Origin: Clostridiales bacterium UBA3680
GTDB lineage: Bacteria > Bacillota > Clostridia > Lachnospirales > CAG-274
Length of the DNA: 8,105 bases
NCBI GenBank assembly: GCA_002372875.1
Contig: DFJD01000010.1
Location: 1 to 8,105, forward strand
Reading direction: 5' to 3'
In this document: positions 6,278-8,105 of the stretch, one piece after another
Layout of the letters: the number at the start of each line of letters is the position of its first letter
Position numbering within the stretch: position 1 is the first letter of the stretch
Notes under the pieces: generated by a model
The model's database searches: none
Seen by the model: the letters and a program-made list of their open reading frames with translations, nothing else
What the model was told of the DNA's origin: nothing
Translations under genes and position numbers: made by a program

Positions 6278-6877
6278 TTACAATACCGCCTTTATAGCAT
6301 TCAGAAGATCGTCATAGCTTTCAAATGCGGGCAATTCGGGATAGTCATTTTTGATTTGGTCGGTAGTTCTGAAAAGGAATCCTGCCTTTCCCGCTTTGAT
6401 CATATCAAGATCGTTATAGCTGTCTCCGCTTGCTATGGTATCGTAACCGATGGATTGAAGTGCCTTCACTGTGGTAAGCTTCGATTTTTCACACCTCATT
6501 TTATAGCCGGTTATTTCTCCGTTTGGTGCAACTTCAAGGCTGTTGCAAAAAATTGTGGGCCAACCGAGCTTTTCCATAAGAGGCTTTGCAAATTCGGTAA
6601 AGGTATCACTGATTATAATTACCTGTGTAAGCTCGCGAAGAGAGTCAAGAAAAGCCTTGGCTCCGTCTAAGGGCTCAATCTTGGCTATGGTGCTTTGAAT
6701 TTCCTTAAGGCCTAAACCATGCTCCTTTAAAATACCTATTCTCCACTTCATAAGCTTATCGTAATCAGGCTCATCACGGGTAGTTCTCTTAAGTACATCT
6801 ATCCCGCTTTCCTTTGAAAATGCGATCCATATTTCCGGAACAAGAACTCCTTCAAGATCTAAACAAACTACATTCAT
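6278..6877 (-). CDS. thrH: ThrH-type HAD phosphatase (phosphoserine phosphatase / homoserine phosphotransferase family)
   Basis: This is a full-length 199-residue HAD-superfamily enzyme. The N-terminal motif CLDLEGVLVPEIW (5-17) is diagnostic of ThrH: D7 is the phosphorylated nucleophile, and E9 replaces the second aspartate of ordinary HAD phosphatases. Motif II is SDT at 90-92, lysines at 131 and 133 supply the motif III position, and motif IV is GDSYND (151-156) with Mg-binding D152 and D156. TTRDEPDYDKLMKWRI (32-47) is the cap region shared with ThrH. In Pseudomonas the enzyme dephosphorylates L-phosphoserine and can pass the phosphate to homoserine, linking serine and threonine synthesis. 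Whether the second activity occurs here is unknown. The ATG at 6877 has an AAAGGGG-type ribosome binding site 7 bases upstream. It follows the aminotransferase by 17 bases, consistent with co-transcription and a shared amino-acid role. Family assignment is strong, exact substrate less so. Confidence 0.92.
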   Translation of the reverse strand: MNVVCLDLEGVLVPEIWIAFSKESGIDVLKRTTRDEPDYDKLMKWRIGILKEHGLGLKEIQSTIAKIEPLDGAKAFLDSLRELTQVIIISDTFTEFAKPLMEKLGWPTIFCNSLEVAPNGEITGYKMRCEKSKLTTVKALQSIGYDTIASGDSYNDLDMIKAGKAGFLFRTTDQIKNDYPELPAFESYDDLLNAIKAVL

Positions 6878-6894
6878 AAGATTTCCCCTTTCTT

Positions 6895-8091
6895 TTAAAA
6901 ATTGTCTTTAATAAATTTTTCTATTCTGTTTACACCTTCCACAATGTTTGACATGGAAGTTGCAAATGAAATTCTAATATAATTTTCAATACCGAACACA
7001 TGAGACGGAAGAACGGCAACCTTATATTTGTCAAGAAGTATCTTTGCCACATCGTCACTGTTTTGTATTTTGATATCGAATATTTCTTTACCTATAAGTC
7101 TGCTTACATCAACAAAAAGATAGAATGCGCCCTTAGGCAAAAGAGATGAAAGCATGGGAATGTCGGAGATCCTTTGAGCAATATAATCTCTTCTTCTTTC
7201 AAATTCGTGAAGCATGCCCTCTTCAAAACTCTTATCTCCGGTAAGAGCTTCAAGAGCCGCCATCTGAGCTATAGAGTTGACATTCGAGGTTGAATTTGAC
7301 TGAATATTTCCTATCGCTTTTGCTATTTCGGAATTGCTTGCGGAATAACCCACTCTCCAGCCTGTCATGGAATAGCTTTTTGAAAAGCCGTCTATAACTA
7401 TCGTGCGATCCTTTATTTCATCGGATAAAGAGGCTATTGATGTGTGCTTTAGCTTTCTTGAATATATAAGCTTTTTATATATTTCATCTGAAATAACATA
7501 CAGATTGTTTTTCAGCACAAAGGCGGCAATTTCCTCAAGTTCTTCTCTTGAATAGACCATACCCGTGGGGTTGTTTGGTGTATTGAGTATTATTGCCTTT
7601 GTCTTTTCGGTTATAGCCTCGGCAAGAAGCCTTGATGTGACCTTAAAAGAGTCTTGCACGCGGGTGTTTACTATCTTGGGCACTCCGTGAACCATATATA
7701 TCATGTCAAGATAACTGTTCCAGTAGGGAGCGGGAAGAATGATCTCATCCCCGGGATCTGTTATGGCGGTAAGAGCATTTTTGATGGCATGCTTTGAGCC
7801 GTTACTTACCACTATTTGCTCGGGAGAATACTCCAAGGAACATTTTTCCTTTAAATCATTTGCTATCGCTTCTCTAAGCTCGTAGATACCCTCGTAGTGA
7901 GTATACCTTGTAAAATTTTCGTTTATCGCTTCTATCGCCGCCTGTTTAATATTTTCGGGTGTATCGAAATCGGGCTCTCCGGCAGAAAAGTCTACAATAT
8001 CGACTCCGTCTTTTATTAAATTGCGTACATTCGTCGAAAGAGACAACGTGGATGACGGTCTTATTTTCTTTGCAACCTCAGATATACTCAT
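6895..8091 (-). CDS. Class I PLP-dependent aminotransferase, aspartate aminotransferase (AspB) type
   Basis: This 398-residue cytoplasmic fold-type I aminotransferase is full length for the Bacillus/Thermus-type (subgroup 1b) aspartate aminotransferases. Visible motifs are the N-terminal VDFSAGEPDFDTP (33-45), SNGSK (96-100) of the phosphate cup, APYWNSY (121-127) with W124 stacking on the cofactor, and NNPTG (173-177) with N174. Others are SDEIY (201-205) with D202 contacting the pyridine nitrogen, SKSYSMTGWRVGY (237-249) with K238 as Schiff-base lysine and R246 binding phosphate, and R373 in YIRISFA binding the substrate carboxylate. It would transfer amino groups between aspartate (or a related amino acid) and 2-oxoglutarate. 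Paralogues of this family differ in substrate, so the symbol is left blank. ATG at 8091 has AAAGGAG 7 bases upstream. It is the first visible gene of the four-gene run with thrH; its promoter lies outside the window. Confidence 0.94.
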   Translation of the reverse strand: MSISEVAKKIRPSSTLSLSTNVRNLIKDGVDIVDFSAGEPDFDTPENIKQAAIEAINENFTRYTHYEGIYELREAIANDLKEKCSLEYSPEQIVVSNGSKHAIKNALTAITDPGDEIILPAPYWNSYLDMIYMVHGVPKIVNTRVQDSFKVTSRLLAEAITEKTKAIILNTPNNPTGMVYSREELEEIAAFVLKNNLYVISDEIYKKLIYSRKLKHTSIASLSDEIKDRTIVIDGFSKSYSMTGWRVGYSASNSEIAKAIGNIQSNSTSNVNSIAQMAALEALTGDKSFEEGMLHEFERRRDYIAQRISDIPMLSSLLPKGAFYLFVDVSRLIGKEIFDIKIQNSDDVAKILLDKYKVAVLPSHVFGIENYIRISFATSMSNIVEGVNRIEKFIKDNF

Positions 8092-8098
8092 AACTGAC

Positions 8099-8105
8099 TC
8101 CTTTC
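8099..8105 (-). promoter_or_regulatory. Ribosome binding site of the aminotransferase gene
   Basis: GAAAGGAG on the minus strand, at the window edge, lies 7 bases before the ATG at 8091-8089 and supports that start. Confidence 0.7.

Noticed and set aside
6059..6670. 203-codon plus-strand frame opposite thrH and the small gene
   Set aside because: It is antisense to the well-supported ThrH gene, has no family signature, and its length is explained by codon bias on the other strand.

Overview
The window looks like chromosomal DNA from an AT-rich, Gram-positive anaerobe of the class Clostridia, most likely a gut or rumen member of the Ruminococcaceae/Oscillospirales type. The support is the ECF transporter module next to truA (a Firmicutes arrangement), strong GGAGG-type ribosome binding sites, intrinsic terminators, a secreted BspA-type leucine-rich-repeat protein with a dockerin-like tail, and a copper-amine-oxidase-N 'stalk' domain protein. 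No 16S or other decisive marker is present, so the assignment is inferred from gene content only. All genes lie on the minus strand and are read from high to low coordinates.

The right-hand block (8091 down to 4473) is one tightly packed run of four genes. They are a class I PLP aminotransferase of the AspB type, a ThrH-type HAD phosphatase (phosphoserine phosphatase / homoserine phosphotransferase family), a 64-residue single-pass membrane protein of unknown function, and a 522-residue secreted LRR-dockerin protein. Gaps are 17, 28 and 13 bases, and the run ends at a strong hairpin (4432-4468). The first two genes suggest amino-acid metabolism (serine/threonine/aspartate). The last two are membrane or exported products with no obvious metabolic link to them.

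The middle block (4401-3259) is a single gene for an exported protein with two copper-amine-oxidase-N (stalk) units and an unassigned C-terminal half. Intrinsic hairpins flank it on both sides (4432-4468 and 3205-3242).

The left-hand block (3116 down to 1, running off the window) is a separate operon with a clear sigma-A-type promoter (-10 at 3160-3165, -35 at 3183-3188, 17-base spacer). It encodes a fused EcfA1-EcfA2 double ATPase with a GTG start, the EcfT transmembrane scaffold, and the start of TruA (tRNA pseudouridine 38-40 synthase). The genes are translationally coupled: a 2-base gap separates ecfA from ecfT, and an ATGA overlap joins ecfT to truA. Together EcfA and EcfT form the shared energizing module that powers vitamin or metal uptake through substrate-binding S components encoded elsewhere.

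No stretch over 300 bases lacks a gene. I saw no RNA genes, CRISPR arrays, insertion sequences or integration sites. Most of the window is ordinary core genome. The least explained parts are the 64-residue membrane protein, the C-terminal half of the stalk-domain protein, and the grouping of a dockerin-LRR protein with two metabolic enzymes.
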